A stretch of DNA of 64,000 nucleotides from Acinetobacter haemolyticus CIP 64.3 = MTCC 9819 (GTDB lineage: Bacteria; Pseudomonadota; Gammaproteobacteria; Pseudomonadales; Moraxellaceae): the NCBI RefSeq assembly GCF_000369065.1, contig NZ_KB849803.1, positions 248,001 through 312,000 on the forward strand. Reading direction: 5' to 3'. Made by a program: the position numbers and the translations under genes. Under the pieces are notes generated by a model. It had not been told where the DNA came from. It saw nothing but the letters and a program-made list of their open reading frames with translations, and ran no database searches. Below, piece after piece: positions 48,609-59,087 of the stretch (position 1 is the stretch's first letter; the number at the start of each line of letters is the position of its first letter).

Positions 48609-48754
48609 ATTTTTAAATTTATATTATTTAGCTTACTATAAAAATGCCAATAGAATATAAGTACTATTGGCTTGTTAAACCAACATAATTATAAATATTT
48701 TCTTAAAAATTTAATTAGTTCTTTTAAGAATAGAGAATTAAATAATAATTAAAA
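48609..48754. other. AT-rich spacer between the CBASS part and the metal genes, with a hairpin
   Basis: GCCAATAG (48647-48654) and CTATTGGC (48665-48672) form an 8-bp stem followed by TTGTTAAA; it is probably a weak terminator for the convergent genes on either side. Nothing else is seen in this spacer. Confidence 0.5.
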
Positions 48755-49147
48755 TCAAGCTAATTTTTTCAACACACCACACTTATCTACTGTACATAAC
48801 CCATCACAAGTCTTTCTTATTTCTAATAGCTGCTGTATAAGTTTCTGCTGATTCCGAATATTTTCCTCTACATCGTTAATATGTGAATCGATAAGTTCAT
48901 TAACATCAGAACAATTTAGATTAGGCAGATCCTTATAATTTAGTAATTTTTTAATTTCAGTTAAGTTCATATTCAAAGAACGACAATTCACAATGAATTT
49001 CAACCGATCAATGTAATCTTCAGTATATAGTCTATAGTTACCTTGAGTTCGATCAGGTTGCGGGATTAAACCTTCTTTTTCATAAAACCGTATTGTCAGT
49101 ACTGAGCACGACGTTTTTTCAGAGAGCTCTCCTATCTTCATAAACAT
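48755..49147 (-). CDS. cadR: MerR-family heavy-metal regulator, CadR/PbrR type
   Basis: 130 residues. N-terminal winged helix (KIGELSEKTSCSVLTIRFYEKEGLIPQPDRT...YRLYTEDYIDRL), long dimer helix, and C-terminal metal loop CDGLCTVDKCGVL. Together with Cys in NLNCSDVNELID this gives the three-Cys pattern of Cd/Pb sensors. It faces the transporter gene at 49217 across a MerR-type operator (49169-49199). Expected ligand Cd2+, Pb2+ or Zn2+; inferred from the cysteines. Confidence 0.88.
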   Translation of the reverse strand: MFMKIGELSEKTSCSVLTIRFYEKEGLIPQPDRTQGNYRLYTEDYIDRLKFIVNCRSLNMNLTEIKKLLNYKDLPNLNCSDVNELIDSHINDVEENIRNQQKLIQQLLEIRKTCDGLCTVDKCGVLKKLA

Positions 49148-49168
49148 TAGAAATACTCAAAATCCACC

Positions 49169-49199
49169 TTGACTCTATAGTAGCTATAGAGATTTTAAT
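49169..49199 (+). promoter_or_regulatory. MerR-type promoter with CadR operator
   Basis: -35 TTGACT (49169-49174), an over-long 19-base spacer, and -10 TTTAAT (49194-49199). Within the spacer a perfect palindrome CTCTATAG-TAG-CTATAGAG (49173-49191). This is the layout MerR proteins need to untwist DNA and start transcription; it closely resembles known CadR sites. Confidence 0.88.
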
Positions 49200-49216
49200 A
49201 TGCAATAAGTAAAGAT

Positions 49217-50563
49217 ATGACTATGGGCACATCAATGAGTGGTTGCGGTTGTAATAAAGAAAGTTCTTGTGAAGACACTAAGCAAAATCAAAATGAATCA
49301 GAAGCAAATTCTGGTAACAGTAAAGATTTAACTACTGAAGAAAGTAAAAGTTCTTGTTGTGGTAATGAAGAAAGTAAAAGTTCTTGTTGTGGTAATGAAG
49401 AAGTACCACAACAATCTAAGCCTGATGAAAAAGATTCTTGTGCTAGTACTCAGCTATGTTCTACGCAGTCAAACTCATGTTGCGGCCCAAATTCGATAAG
49501 TTCACCTGAGACAGTTAATGATAATGAGGGTGTAGCGACTTTCATCAGTGACTATAACATCCCTAAAATGGATTGTTCCGCAGAGGAACAAATGGTTCGG
49601 ATGACTTTATCTTCTTTGTTAAACGTTAAAAGGCTAGTTTTTGATTTGCCGAATCGAAACCTAAAAGTTATGCATAATGGTGAAAGTAATGAAATCACTG
49701 CAAAACTTGAAGCTCTTGGGTTTGGAGCAAAATTAAATAAAACTGAAGCCTATGTAAATAAAGAGCATGCAAAAGAAATCAGTACGTTTCTAATTCCGAA
49801 AATGGATTGCTCTGCTGAGGAGCAAATGGTTCGTATGGCATTGTCTCCAGTGAATGAGGTCAAAGGACTAACATTTGATTTACCTAATCGGAAATTGAAA
49901 GTTTTTCATAATGATGGTCTTAATGAAATTACTAGCAAACTTGAAGCTCTTGGGTTTGGAGCCAAACTTGAAAGTACCGCTGCCTCTGTGGGTGAAATGC
50001 CTGAAAAAGCAGATACGTCTGAACAAGCAAAAGTTTTAAAAATTCTTTTAGCGATTAATGCTGCACTTTTCGTTATTGAATTTATTAGTGGCCTAATTGC
50101 TGCATCTACAGGGTTAATCGCAGACTCTCTTGATATGTTTGCAGATGCTGCTGTTTATGGGATTGCACTTTATGCTGTAGGTAAAACTGCAAAGTATCAA
50201 GTTAAAGCCGCGCATTTTGCGGGTTGGATTCAATTATTTCTCGCAATAACTGTAATTGTCGATGTAATTAGACGTTTTATATTAGGTAGTGAGCCTGAAT
50301 CTTTATTAATGATTGTAATCGGCTTTTTTGCACTAATTGCGAATGTTGCCTGTCTTTATCTAATTTCTGGACATAAAGATGGTGGAGCACATATGAAAGC
50401 AAGCTGGATTTTCTCCGCTAATGATGTGATTGTGAATCTAGGTGTAATTATTGCTGGCTTCCTTGTGGCTTTGACAGGTTCCGCATATCCAGATCTTATT
50501 ATAGGAATAATTGTTTCACTTTTCGTACTTAACGGTGCTCGAAAAATTTTGGCATTGAAATAA
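49217..50563 (+). CDS. Cation diffusion facilitator with Cys-rich and duplicated metal-binding N-terminus
   Basis: 448 residues in three parts. Residues 1-100: hydrophilic, Cys-rich, with CGC, SSCCGN twice (from a perfect 30-bp tandem repeat) and NSCCGP. Residues ~113-180 and ~190-258: two copies of a ~70-residue HMA-like domain around PKMDCSAEEQMVRM (Cys120, Cys198). Residues ~270-448: about six membrane segments of the CDF fold, with GLIADSLDMFADA in segment 2. The metal-site residues differ from the classic CzcD pattern (Asp in place of His). Driven by the CadR promoter; probably exports Cd or a related metal. No good ribosome site; ATG 49217 or 49223. Confidence 0.82.
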   Translation: MTMGTSMSGCGCNKESSCEDTKQNQNESEANSGNSKDLTTEESKSSCCGNEESKSSCCGNEEVPQQSKPDEKDSCASTQLCSTQSNSCCGPNSISSPETVNDNEGVATFISDYNIPKMDCSAEEQMVRMTLSSLLNVKRLVFDLPNRNLKVMHNGESNEITAKLEALGFGAKLNKTEAYVNKEHAKEISTFLIPKMDCSAEEQMVRMALSPVNEVKGLTFDLPNRKLKVFHNDGLNEITSKLEALGFGAKLESTAASVGEMPEKADTSEQAKVLKILLAINAALFVIEFISGLIAASTGLIADSLDMFADAAVYGIALYAVGKTAKYQVKAAHFAGWIQLFLAITVIVDVIRRFILGSEPESLLMIVIGFFALIANVACLYLISGHKDGGAHMKASWIFSANDVIVNLGVIIAGFLVALTGSAYPDLIIGIIVSLFVLNGARKILALK

Positions 50564-50574
50564 GAGTATTAAAA

Positions 50575-50835
50575 ATGAATTTATTCCAAGTTAAACCAAA
50601 CGAATTTGTCAAAATTGTTGACCTAAAAAAAGGTAACCAATATTTAGATAAAAATGATCCAGTTCTCGAACGACTTGAATTGTTAGGTTTCAGAATTGGT
50701 GAAACTTTACAAGTTCTAGCTAAGGGACTTTTCGGTGGTGATCCAGTATTGGTTCAAATTGAAACTTCTCGATTTGCGTTAAGAAAGAATGAAGCTGAAC
50801 GAATTTTTGTAGAGATTGTTTCAAATGAACAGTAA
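50575..50835 (+). CDS. FeoA-like protein (second copy, metal island)
   Basis: 86 residues with the FeoA pattern LELLGFRIGETLQVLAKGLFGGDPVLVQIETSRFALRKNEAERI (shown in pieces: GGDPVLVQIETSRFALRK). It lies 11 bases after the CDF gene and overlaps the feoB-like start, so it belongs to the CadR-controlled operon. Clearly diverged from the core FeoA. No Fur box precedes it. Confidence 0.88.
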   Translation: MNLFQVKPNEFVKIVDLKKGNQYLDKNDPVLERLELLGFRIGETLQVLAKGLFGGDPVLVQIETSRFALRKNEAERIFVEIVSNEQ

Positions 50836-51825
50836 AAATATTGCACTTATTGGTAACCCAAATTGTGGGAAAACATCTCTCTTTAATACTTTAACAGGTA
50901 CTCGTCAAAAAGTAGCTAATTATGCTGGTGTTACTGTTGAGCGGAAAGAAGGTTTCTTTAAACTACCTTCTGGTGAATCAGTTCGAGTTTTAGATTTGCC
51001 CGGCACATACAGCTTAAAGCCTACGAGTCTAGATGAAGAGGTAACAAGGGCTGTATGCTTAGGTGAGCTTGAGGGTGAGGTTCTACCTGATATATATGTA
51101 TGTGTGGTTGATGCCACTAATTTACATTTAAGTCTCGTGCTTGAAATAAGGGCATTGAATCGACCAATGCTTCTTGTTTTAAATATGATGGATGAGGTCA
51201 AAAAGCGTGGTATTTCGATAGATATTAATAAGCTATCAGAATTGTTGGGTATCCCTGTTATTGAGGCTATTGCCGTTAAAACTAAAGGCGTGCAAGAACT
51301 ACTAAATCAATTAGATCAAAAAAATCTATTTGTCACTACTTATCATTCTGATCTGAATCATTTTGATCAGATTAAAAATATTACTAAACAGGTAATTTTA
51401 AAAAATGATAACGGTGATGCAAGAACAGCTTTCTTGGATAAAATTTTCTTACATCCTGTACTTGGTTTAGTCATCCTAACGCTTACCATGTTTGTCATGT
51501 TCCAAGCCGTTTTTATCTGGGCACAACCTTTTATCTCATTAATTGAAAATGCAATTGCTTGGTTAGGTAATACAATTGGCCCGCTTATTACTCATCCATT
51601 ACTTAGAAGTCTTATTGTTGATGGGGTAATCGCTGGATCGGGTAGTGTTTTGGCTTATATGCCGCAGATCCTTATCTTATTCTTCTTTATTTTAATTTTA
51701 GAAGAATCAGGTTATTTGCCACGAGCAGCATTCCTTTTGGATAAATTAATGTCCAAAGCTGGTTTAAGTGGACGTTGAACCGTACCGGGTTTGTCGGAGA
51801 CCAAGCTTTCTGAGAGAATGTCCCG

Positions 51826-52143
51826 ATGAAAAAAGTAAAATATACCCCTGAAATCAGAGAAAGAGCGGTTCAATTATTGATTGAATCCGAGAAAGATTAT
51901 CCATCGAATTGGGCTGCGATCACCGCTATTGCTCCCAAGATAGGTTGTACTCCTGAAACTCTACGTGTTTGGTATCAAAAATATTTAGATAAACAAAACC
52001 CAATTAAAGTACAGCAACTTTCAGATCAAGAACGTATTAAACAACTCGAACGTGAAAATAAAGAACTGCAACGTGCTAACGAAATTCTACGTAAAGCAGC
52101 CGCTTTTTTCGCCCAGGCGGAGCTCGACCGCCCACACAAATAA
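51826..52143 (+). CDS. IS3-family transposase OrfA (copy 2)
   Basis: 105 residues, identical in translation to the copy at 42407-42724. Confidence 0.93.
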   Translation: MKKVKYTPEIRERAVQLLIESEKDYPSNWAAITAIAPKIGCTPETLRVWYQKYLDKQNPIKVQQLSDQERIKQLERENKELQRANEILRKAAAFFAQAELDRPHK

Positions 52144-53045
52144 TGGTAGATTTCATCCATAACAATAAGGCGTTATATGGTGTTGAGGCGATTTGCAGGA
52201 TTTTACCGATCGCGGCTTCTACCTATTATCGAACACTAGATTTCGTTGAAAACCCAGAACATCGAGCAAAGCGAGATCTACATGACTTGCATCATGCTGA
52301 ACAAATTAAACGAATTTGGAAGGAAAGTTCAGGTCGATATGGTGTGCGTAAAGTTTGGCAAAAATTGAAACGTGAAGGCTATGTTATTGCTCGCTGTACA
52401 GTTGCTCGATTGATGCAAAAACTAGGTATACAAGGTGTTTGGCGTGGTAAGAATAAACAAACTACCCGTAGCCGAGAGGATCAAAAACGAGCAGATGACT
52501 TGGTGAAACGCAATTTTAGTGCTGATCATCCTGACCAGCTATGGGTCGCTGACTTCACGTATATTCAAACAAATTCAGGCTGGGTTTATACTGCATTTAT
52601 TATTGATGTCTTCTCACGAGCAATTGTTGGATGGAAAGTATCGACACGGATGAATACAGATATGGTGCTCGATGCACTTGAGCAAGCGTTACATGCTCGA
52701 GACATGCCAAAGAATGTGATTCACCATAGTGACAGAGGGGTTCAATATCTTTCCATTCGCTATACCAATCGTTTAGAAGCAGCAAATTTACGAGCATCAG
52801 TCGGTACGACCGGTGATTCATACGATAATGCTTTGGCTGAAACAGTGAATGGCTTATACAAAACAGAGGTGATTGAATATTTAAAAGCAGATTGGCAAGG
52901 TTTAGCGGATGTACAACTTGCGACATTAAATTGGGTAGATTGGTTCAATAAAGAGCGTGTACATAGTGCACTAGGTTATGTGCCACCTTTTGATTTTGAA
53001 GCAATGTACTATGATAAAATTAATCCGTTAGGTCAGGTGGCCTAA
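52143..53045 (+). CDS. IS3-family transposase OrfB (copy 2)
   Basis: 300 residues, identical in translation to the copy at 42724-43626, with all three catalytic acidic residues. Confidence 0.94.
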   Translation: MVDFIHNNKALYGVEAICRILPIAASTYYRTLDFVENPEHRAKRDLHDLHHAEQIKRIWKESSGRYGVRKVWQKLKREGYVIARCTVARLMQKLGIQGVWRGKNKQTTRSREDQKRADDLVKRNFSADHPDQLWVADFTYIQTNSGWVYTAFIIDVFSRAIVGWKVSTRMNTDMVLDALEQALHARDMPKNVIHHSDRGVQYLSIRYTNRLEAANLRASVGTTGDSYDNALAETVNGLYKTEVIEYLKADWQGLADVQLATLNWVDWFNKERVHSALGYVPPFDFEAMYYDKINPLGQVA

Positions 53046-53979
53046 CTTAAATAAAAAGTCTCCGACAAACCCGGTACGGTTCACGTTCCTTTATTCCACT
53101 ATTGTCTAGTTTTGCCTGTGCTATTCCTGGTGTCATGGCAACACGAAGTATTAGTTCGGAAAGAGATCGTCTAGCAACCATTATGATTGCGCCATTAATG
53201 ACTTGTTCTGCAAGATTACCTGTTTATGCTTTGCTGATTGCGGCATTCATTCCAAACAAATTAGTTTATGGTTGGTTGAGCCTACAAGGTTTAGTTCTTT
53301 TTGGACTATATATGGCTGGAATTGTTTCAGCATTATGTGTTTCTTTATTTTTGAAACTAGTTAGAAAAGATAAAACAGAAAGTATTTTTATCTTTGAGTT
53401 GCCTACTTATCGATTACCAGATATTCGAAACGTTGCTTTAGGACTTTATGACCGAGCTACGATCTTCCTAAAAAGAGTTGGCGGTATTATCGTAGCATTA
53501 TCTATATTGCTTTGGGTATTGGTGACGTTCCCTCAACCTCCTGAGCATGCCACAATGCCTGCTATCAACTATAGTTTAGCTGGGCAACTTGGACATATTA
53601 TTCAGCCTATATTTGCACCTATTGGCTTTACTTGGGAAATCTGTATCGCATTAATTCCTGCTATGGCTGCAAGGGAAGTTGTCATTGCTGCTTTAGGTGT
53701 AATTTATGCTATGTCTGGAGATGAAGATACTGTAACTCAAACATTGTTGAGTCAAATCTCTGGTCCTGATGGTTGGGGATTAGCTACAGGGATGTCATTA
53801 TTAGTTTGGTACATTTTCGCACCACATTGTCTTGCAACATTAGCGACCATTCGTCGTGAAACTGGTAGCTGGAAACAGCCTGTTATTATGGCGACTTACT
53901 TATTTGGGCTTGCGTATTTCTTTGCCTTCATTACATATCAGCTTATTAGTAGACTTTAATCAAAATAAGAATATTTCAT

Positions 53980-54015
53980 AAAGAAAAATGGATGCGAAGG
54001 CATCCATTTTTCTTT
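53980..54015. terminator. Bidirectional terminator between the feo-like and cus operons
   Basis: A 16-bp perfect stem AAAGAAAAATGGATGC around GAAG, with T-rich 3' sides on both strands, between convergent operons. Confidence 0.9.
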
Positions 54016-54030
54016 TAAGTATCAAACTGA

Positions 54031-54393
54031 TTATGAGCTTTTTTTCACAGCAACAATAATCTGACTCTCACCCTCTATTTTTAATTCGAAGTCAACCTTT
54101 TCCCCTACAGTTAAACCATTCAATAATGCTGGATCTGCAACTTTAAAGCCCATGGTCATTGCAGGCCATTTAATTGCAGGAATTGCTTCATGGTCGAGTG
54201 TTAGAATATTTTCTTTCGTATCAATAGCAGTAATCACACCAACAGCTTGAGCTGTTGCAACTGTAGATGACTCTTTACTCATCTGCTCCATCGGTGCTTC
54301 CGCTTTCTTTTGCTCTGATGCCTCATTTTTGCTACATGCACTTAACGCAGCAACGGTTGCAACAAGAGCCACAGTTTTCATAAATTTCAACAT
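54031..54393 (-). CDS. cusF: Periplasmic copper-binding lipoprotein, CusF type
   Basis: 120 residues. Lipobox LSACSK after a hydrophobic signal (about 5-20), a Lys/Glu/Met-rich linker, then a CusF OB-fold (about 50-118). The copper-site residues appear in LDHEAIPAIKWPAMTMGF: His, Trp and the Met pair of CusF. Hands Cu+/Ag+ to the CusCBA pump. Last gene of the cus operon. Confidence 0.9.
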   Translation of the reverse strand: MLKFMKTVALVATVAALSACSKNEASEQKKAEAPMEQMSKESSTVATAQAVGVITAIDTKENILTLDHEAIPAIKWPAMTMGFKVADPALLNGLTVGEKVDFELKIEGESQIIVAVKKSS

Positions 54394-54426
54394 AATAAAA
54401 CCTCTTTTGACGAAATAATAAAACTA

Positions 54427-57400
54427 TCAATTCTTTGATAGTTTTCTTTTGATTAAAAGCTGATATGCCGCAGGGATAACAAACATAGATAAGAGAGGGG
54501 CTGAAATCATGCCCCCAACCATAGGTAAAGCAATACGACTCATTAATTCAGAACCTGTTCCAGTCCCCAACAGAATAGGGATTAACCCCGCCAAAATGAC
54601 AGCGACTGTCATTGCTTTAGGGCGAACACGTAGCACGGCCCCTGTATGAATTGCCTCATTGAGTTGTTGCTCTGTTAAGGATGCCGTTGAAGAAGATAGG
54701 CTTTGCTGTGCATGCTCAATTGCTTGCTTTAAATAGAACAACATGACTACACCAAACTCTGCGGCAACACCAGCAAGTGCAATAAAACCAACAGCAATCG
54801 CAACCGAAAAGTGATAATCACTCAAGTACATAGCCCAAATACCACCAATCAACGCAAAAGGTAGTGTTGCCATAATCAGAACAGCATCTTGTACTTGCCT
54901 AAAAATCAAATAGAGCAATAGAAAAATGATCATCAAAGTAATTGGAATAACAACTTTTAAGCGAGCATTCGCACGCTCCATGAACTCAAACTGTCCTGAA
55001 TAGCTAATGCTCATGGCAGAAGAACGTTTTACTTTTTGGTCTATGGCCTGCTTCAAATCATGTACAACCGAAGCTAAGTCACGTCCTTGTACATCGACAT
55101 AGACCCAACCACTTGGACGGGCATTCTCACTTTTAAGCATTGGCGGCCCATCTGTAATTTGAATATTAGCAACACTACTCAAGACTATTTGTTGACCAGA
55201 TTCTGTTAGAATCGGTAAATTTCTTAAGGCTTCCAGTGAATCTCGAATCTCTCGTGGGTAACGTACATTAATGGGATACCGTGCCAAGCCTTCAACAGTT
55301 TCACCAATATTTTCCCCGCCAATCGCTGATGAGACGATTTGCTGTACATCTTTAATATTGAGACCATATCGCGCAGCCTGCATACGGTTAATATCGACAT
55401 CAACATATCGACCACCTGTGAGCCGTTCAGCTAAAGCTGAACTAACACCGGGCACCTGTTTAGCCACTTGTTCAATTTGCTGTGCTACCCGATCAATATC
55501 TTGCAGATCATTTGCTGAAATCTTAATCCCGATTGGACTTTTCACCCCAGTTGCCAACATATCAATCCGGTTACGGATAGGTGGCACCCAAATGTTTGTT
55601 AAACCCGGTACTTGGACTGCCTTATCTAGTTCTTTTATCAATTTGTCAGGTGTCATACCTGAACGCCATTCAGACCGTGGTTTGAACTGAATCGTGGTTT
55701 CAAACATTTCTAAAGGCGCAGGGTCTGTTGCTGACTCAGCTCTCCCTGCTTTACCAAATACTGTCGCAACTTCTGGAACCGTTTTAATCATTCGATCTGT
55801 TTGCTGTAACAGTTCTGAGGCCTTAGCTGCGGACAATCCTGGTAAAGCTGAAGGCATATAAAGTAAATCACCTTCATCCATATTCGGTAGAAATTCTCCA
55901 CCTAATCGAGTTAAAGGTAAAAGACTAATAAGGAAAATTAGCAACGCACCAAATAAAGTGGTCTTTGGATGAGCTAAAACCTGATCCAACATAGGTCGGT
56001 ATATTTTGATGAGGAAACGGTTCAATGGATTACGTTGTTCTGAGGGTAATTTCCCGCGGATCCAATAACCCATCAAAACAGGAATCAGGGTAATGGATAA
56101 ACCAGCTGCCGCTGCCATGGCATAGGTTTTGGTAAACGCCAGAGGCGAGAACAAGCGACCTTCTTGTGCCTGTAAAGTAAAAATAGGAATGAAGGATAAG
56201 GTAATGATGAGTAGACAGAAAAATAAAGTTGGCCCGACCTCACTGGCAGAACGTGTAATGATGTTCCAACGGACTTGTGCTTCCAAGACTTGCTCAGGAT
56301 GTTCGTGTTGCCAAGTTTCGATATGCTTATGTGCATTTTCAACCATTACAATTGCAGCATCAACCATAGCGCCAATCGCGATAGCAATACCACCCAACGA
56401 CATGATATTGGCATTTAGCCCTTGATAATGCATCACCAAGAAAGCAGATAAAATCCCAAGCGGCAAAGAAACAATAGCCACCATTGCTGAACGTAAATGC
56501 CAGAGGAATAGTCCACAGACTAAAGCCACCACAATGAACTCTTCAATTAATTTATGGCTGAGATTTTCTACTGCTCTATCAATCAATTGACTGCGATCAT
56601 ATACAGGAACAACTTGTACACCTTTCGGTAGACTTTGTTGTAATTCAGCTAGCTTCGCTTTCACAGCAGTAATCGTTTCACGTGCATTTTTACCTGCTCG
56701 TAAAATCACGACACCCCCAACCGTTTCACCTTGCCCATTCAATTCACTGATGCCACGACGCATTTCTGGACCAAGTTGAATAGTTGCAACATCACCTAAA
56801 GAAACAGGAACACCGAAACTATTTGTTCGTAGTGGAATCTGGCGAAAATCATCTAAAGTTTTTAAATAACCAGAAGCTCGCACCATATATTCCGTTTCAG
56901 CCATTTCTAGAACTGAACCACCAGTTTCCTGATTAGCCTTTTGAATCGCCTCAATGACATTTTTTTGTGTGACACCTAAAGCAGCCATCTTGCTTGGGTC
57001 TAAGATGACCTGATATTGCTTAACCATTCCCCCAATTGTGGCAACTTCAGCCACATTAGGTAATGTCTTCAGTTCATATTTTAAAAACCAGTCTTGTATG
57101 CTTCTCAGCTCCGAAAGATCATGCTGTCCTGTTGGGTCTACCAATGCATATTCATAAACCCAACCAACGCCAGTGGCATCTGGTCCCAATGAAGATTTCG
57201 CATTTGCAGGCATTTTCCCTTGAATTTGATTTAGATACTCCAATACACGAGAACGGGCCCAGTAAAGGTCCGTATGCTCATCAAAGATGACATAAACAAA
57301 TGAGTCACCAAAAAAAGAATAACCGCGAACAGTTTTAACACCAGGTACCGATAACATGGTTGTTGTTAAAGGGTAGGTCACCTGATTTTCAACAATTTGT

Positions 57401-57573
57401 GGCGCCTGACCAGAAAAATTAGTTCGAATAATTACTTGTACATCAGACAAATCTGGTAATGCATCGACCGGAGTATTCTTTACGGCCCAAGTTCCCCAAG
57501 CAGCCAGAATTAAAGCGGCTAACAGGACAAATACACGATTCGCAATTGAAAAACGAATAATACGGGCAATCAT
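54427..57573 (-). CDS. cusA: Heavy-metal RND efflux pump CusA
   Basis: 1,048-residue inner-membrane proton antiporter for Cu+/Ag+. Twelve membrane segments in two repeats and two large periplasmic loops. The HME-RND signature in segment 4 is [21 protein letters not shown]. Metal-pathway Met residues are likely in the loop with [14 protein letters not shown] and nearby Met residues. Starts 15 bases after cusB. Confidence 0.95.
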   Translation of the reverse strand: MIARIIRFSIANRVFVLLAALILAAWGTWAVKNTPVDALPDLSDVQVIIRTNFSGQAPQIVENQVTYPLTTTMLSVPGVKTVRGYSFFGDSFVYVIFDEHTDLYWARSRVLEYLNQIQGKMPANAKSSLGPDATGVGWVYEYALVDPTGQHDLSELRSIQDWFLKYELKTLPNVAEVATIGGMVKQYQVILDPSKMAALGVTQKNVIEAIQKANQETGGSVLEMAETEYMVRASGYLKTLDDFRQIPLRTNSFGVPVSLGDVATIQLGPEMRRGISELNGQGETVGGVVILRAGKNARETITAVKAKLAELQQSLPKGVQVVPVYDRSQLIDRAVENLSHKLIEEFIVVALVCGLFLWHLRSAMVAIVSLPLGILSAFLVMHYQGLNANIMSLGGIAIAIGAMVDAAIVMVENAHKHIETWQHEHPEQVLEAQVRWNIITRSASEVGPTLFFCLLIITLSFIPIFTLQAQEGRLFSPLAFTKTYAMAAAAGLSITLIPVLMGYWIRGKLPSEQRNPLNRFLIKIYRPMLDQVLAHPKTTLFGALLIFLISLLPLTRLGGEFLPNMDEGDLLYMPSALPGLSAAKASELLQQTDRMIKTVPEVATVFGKAGRAESATDPAPLEMFETTIQFKPRSEWRSGMTPDKLIKELDKAVQVPGLTNIWVPPIRNRIDMLATGVKSPIGIKISANDLQDIDRVAQQIEQVAKQVPGVSSALAERLTGGRYVDVDINRMQAARYGLNIKDVQQIVSSAIGGENIGETVEGLARYPINVRYPREIRDSLEALRNLPILTESGQQIVLSSVANIQITDGPPMLKSENARPSGWVYVDVQGRDLASVVHDLKQAIDQKVKRSSAMSISYSGQFEFMERANARLKVVIPITLMIIFLLLYLIFRQVQDAVLIMATLPFALIGGIWAMYLSDYHFSVAIAVGFIALAGVAAEFGVVMLFYLKQAIEHAQQSLSSSTASLTEQQLNEAIHTGAVLRVRPKAMTVAVILAGLIPILLGTGTGSELMSRIALPMVGGMISAPLLSMFVIPAAYQLLIKRKLSKN

Positions 57574-57587
57574 AATCGTCCTCCCGT

Positions 57588-59087
57588 TTAGTTCTTCATA
57601 GATGTCATAGACATCTTGGAAATGTCAGAAATAACGTAAGTATCTCTAGCATGTGTAAAACTAAAACGGACCTGATCGCCTTGCTGAATTTGGGTAAATG
57701 GTTGCACTGGTTGTTTAAAGCTCATAGTCATAGCCCCCCAACCCAACTCAGGAATCGCCTGATGTGAAATGGTAATGTCTTGAGCTGTGACTTTTTCAAC
57801 TTTACCAATGCCTTGATATATTGATGTCTTAACCACTTGGGATGAAGTCATCGATTGTCCAGTGTTCAGCTTATCCAATACACCTTGTAAATTTGCTTCA
57901 GAATCAATCAGGAATTGCCCTGAAATTACTACCTTCTGACCAGCTTTCAACCCTTGTAGAATTGCAATTTTATTGCCATCACTTTGACCTAACTGTACTA
58001 CAACAGGTTCAAAACGCCCTTGCTCATGTCCCACAATGACAACGTTCCGAGTACCTGTACGTATAACAGCTTGCTCTGGTACAACCAAACTGCTTTGGGG
58101 ATTATTTATTATATTGACAGAAGCAAACATCCCTGGCTTAAGTTGACCACTAGGATTTGATAATTCAATCCGAACTTTAATAGTTCTTGATGTTGTATCT
58201 AAGGTAGGCAAAATGTCGATAACTTTGCCAGTTACTTTTTGAGAAAAAGCAGCAAAATTGGCTTCTACACTCATACCTCGTTTGATTCCAGCAATTTGTT
58301 TTTCAGGAACGGCTGCCTCTAGCCAAATCGGGTTGATACCTTTAATTGTGGCCAAGGTTTGTCCCATAGCCAAAGCCATACCATTGCGGACTTCTAGTGA
58401 ATCAATAAATCCACTAATGGGAGCTTGCAAAGTTATATTAGATTGCACTCGACGAGTTCGCTCAACTTGATGAATCACATTTTGTGGTATTCCTAAAAGC
58501 TGCAAACGTTGACGGCTTGCTTGAATAAGGGAACGATCTCCAGTACGGAGCACAGCTAAAAATTCAGTTTGCTCTCCAGTCCATTCCGGTATTGAAATAT
58601 CAGCTATAGGGCTTCCTTGCGTCACCATATCTCCAACAGCATGCCCGTACACTCGCTGGACAAAGCCACTTGCTCTAGTTTGTAAAATAGCTGTTTGCCG
58701 TTCATTTGCTTGTAATATGCCATTAGTAAATATGGCATTTCCAATTACAGCCTGTTCAACTGTGCCGTAACGGATGGCTAAATTTTGTTGAAGAGTTGGA
58801 TCTATTTTGACTGTAGGACGACTTTCATCCGTCATCGTAGTATTTTCGTCTGCATATTTAGGTACCAGTTGCATGTCCATAAATGGAGACTTGCCTGGCT
58901 TATCAAAATGCTGTCCTGGTTTCATTGGATCGTACCAATAAAGCACTTTAGCATCCTGCTTCTGGCTTACCGATGCCGATTGAGAACCCTCTTCCTGATG
59001 AGCAAACCAATATCCGGCACCGCCACCTACGACAAGACTAATTGTGGCAACTCCCATGACAGTCATTGCCAATTTATTTCTTAACAT
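57588..59087 (-). CDS. cusB: Membrane-fusion protein CusB with a C-terminal CusF-like domain
   Basis: 499 residues. One N-terminal membrane anchor (about 7-30), an N-terminal heavy-metal-binding domain ([30 protein letters not shown]), hairpin/lipoyl and barrel domains. Residues ~420-490 form a fused CusF-like domain ([18 protein letters not shown]). It bridges CusA and CusC and delivers metal. Its ATG overlaps the cusC stop (TAATG). Confidence 0.93.
   Translation of the reverse strand: MLRNKLAMTVMGVATISLVVGGGAGYWFAHQEEGSQSASVSQKQDAKVLYWYDPMKPGQHFDKPGKSPFMDMQLVPKYADENTTMTDESRPTVKIDPTLQQNLAIRYGTVEQAVIGNAIFTNGILQANERQTAILQTRASGFVQRVYGHAVGDMVTQGSPIADISIPEWTGEQTEFLAVLRTGDRSLIQASRQRLQLLGIPQNVIHQVERTRRVQSNITLQAPISGFIDSLEVRNGMALAMGQTLATIKGINPIWLEAAVPEKQIAGIKRGMSVEANFAAFSQKVTGKVIDILPTLDTTSRTIKVRIELSNPSGQLKPGMFASVNIINNPQSSLVVPEQAVIRTGTRNVVIVGHEQGRFEPVVVQLGQSDGNKIAILQGLKAGQKVVISGQFLIDSEANLQGVLDKLNTGQSMTSSQVVKTSIYQGIGKVEKVTAQDITISHQAIPELGWGAMTMSFKQPVQPFTQIQQGDQVRFSFTHARDTYVISDISKMSMTSMKN

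Larger units (their letters stand above)
51776..53083 (+). mobile_element. IS3-family insertion sequence, copy 2 (in the second feoB)
   Basis: Same 1,308-bp element as at 42357-43664, same perfect 26-bp ends. The target duplication is CGT (51773-51775 and 53084-53086). Sequence looks identical to copy 1 throughout, which points to recent movement. Confidence 0.95.
50825..53959 (+). pseudogene. FeoB-like transporter (second copy), split by an IS3-family element
   Basis: N-terminal piece 50825-51775 with GNPNCGKTS, DLPGTYS and NMMD; C-terminal piece 53087-53959. Removing the IS and one CGT gives 1,824 bases, 608 codons with stop, and restores GLSGR-SFIPLLSSFACA, matching the core FeoB. The intact protein would be 607 residues, very similar to the chromosomal one. 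Being under CadR and next to a CDF exporter, its original job may have been tied to Cd/Zn stress and not to iron limitation. Confidence 0.93.

Noticed and set aside
48755..50563. Mercury resistance (merR-merT) module
   Set aside because: The regulator has the CadR-type C-terminal loop and the partner has a CDF membrane fold, not MerT/MerP/MerA.
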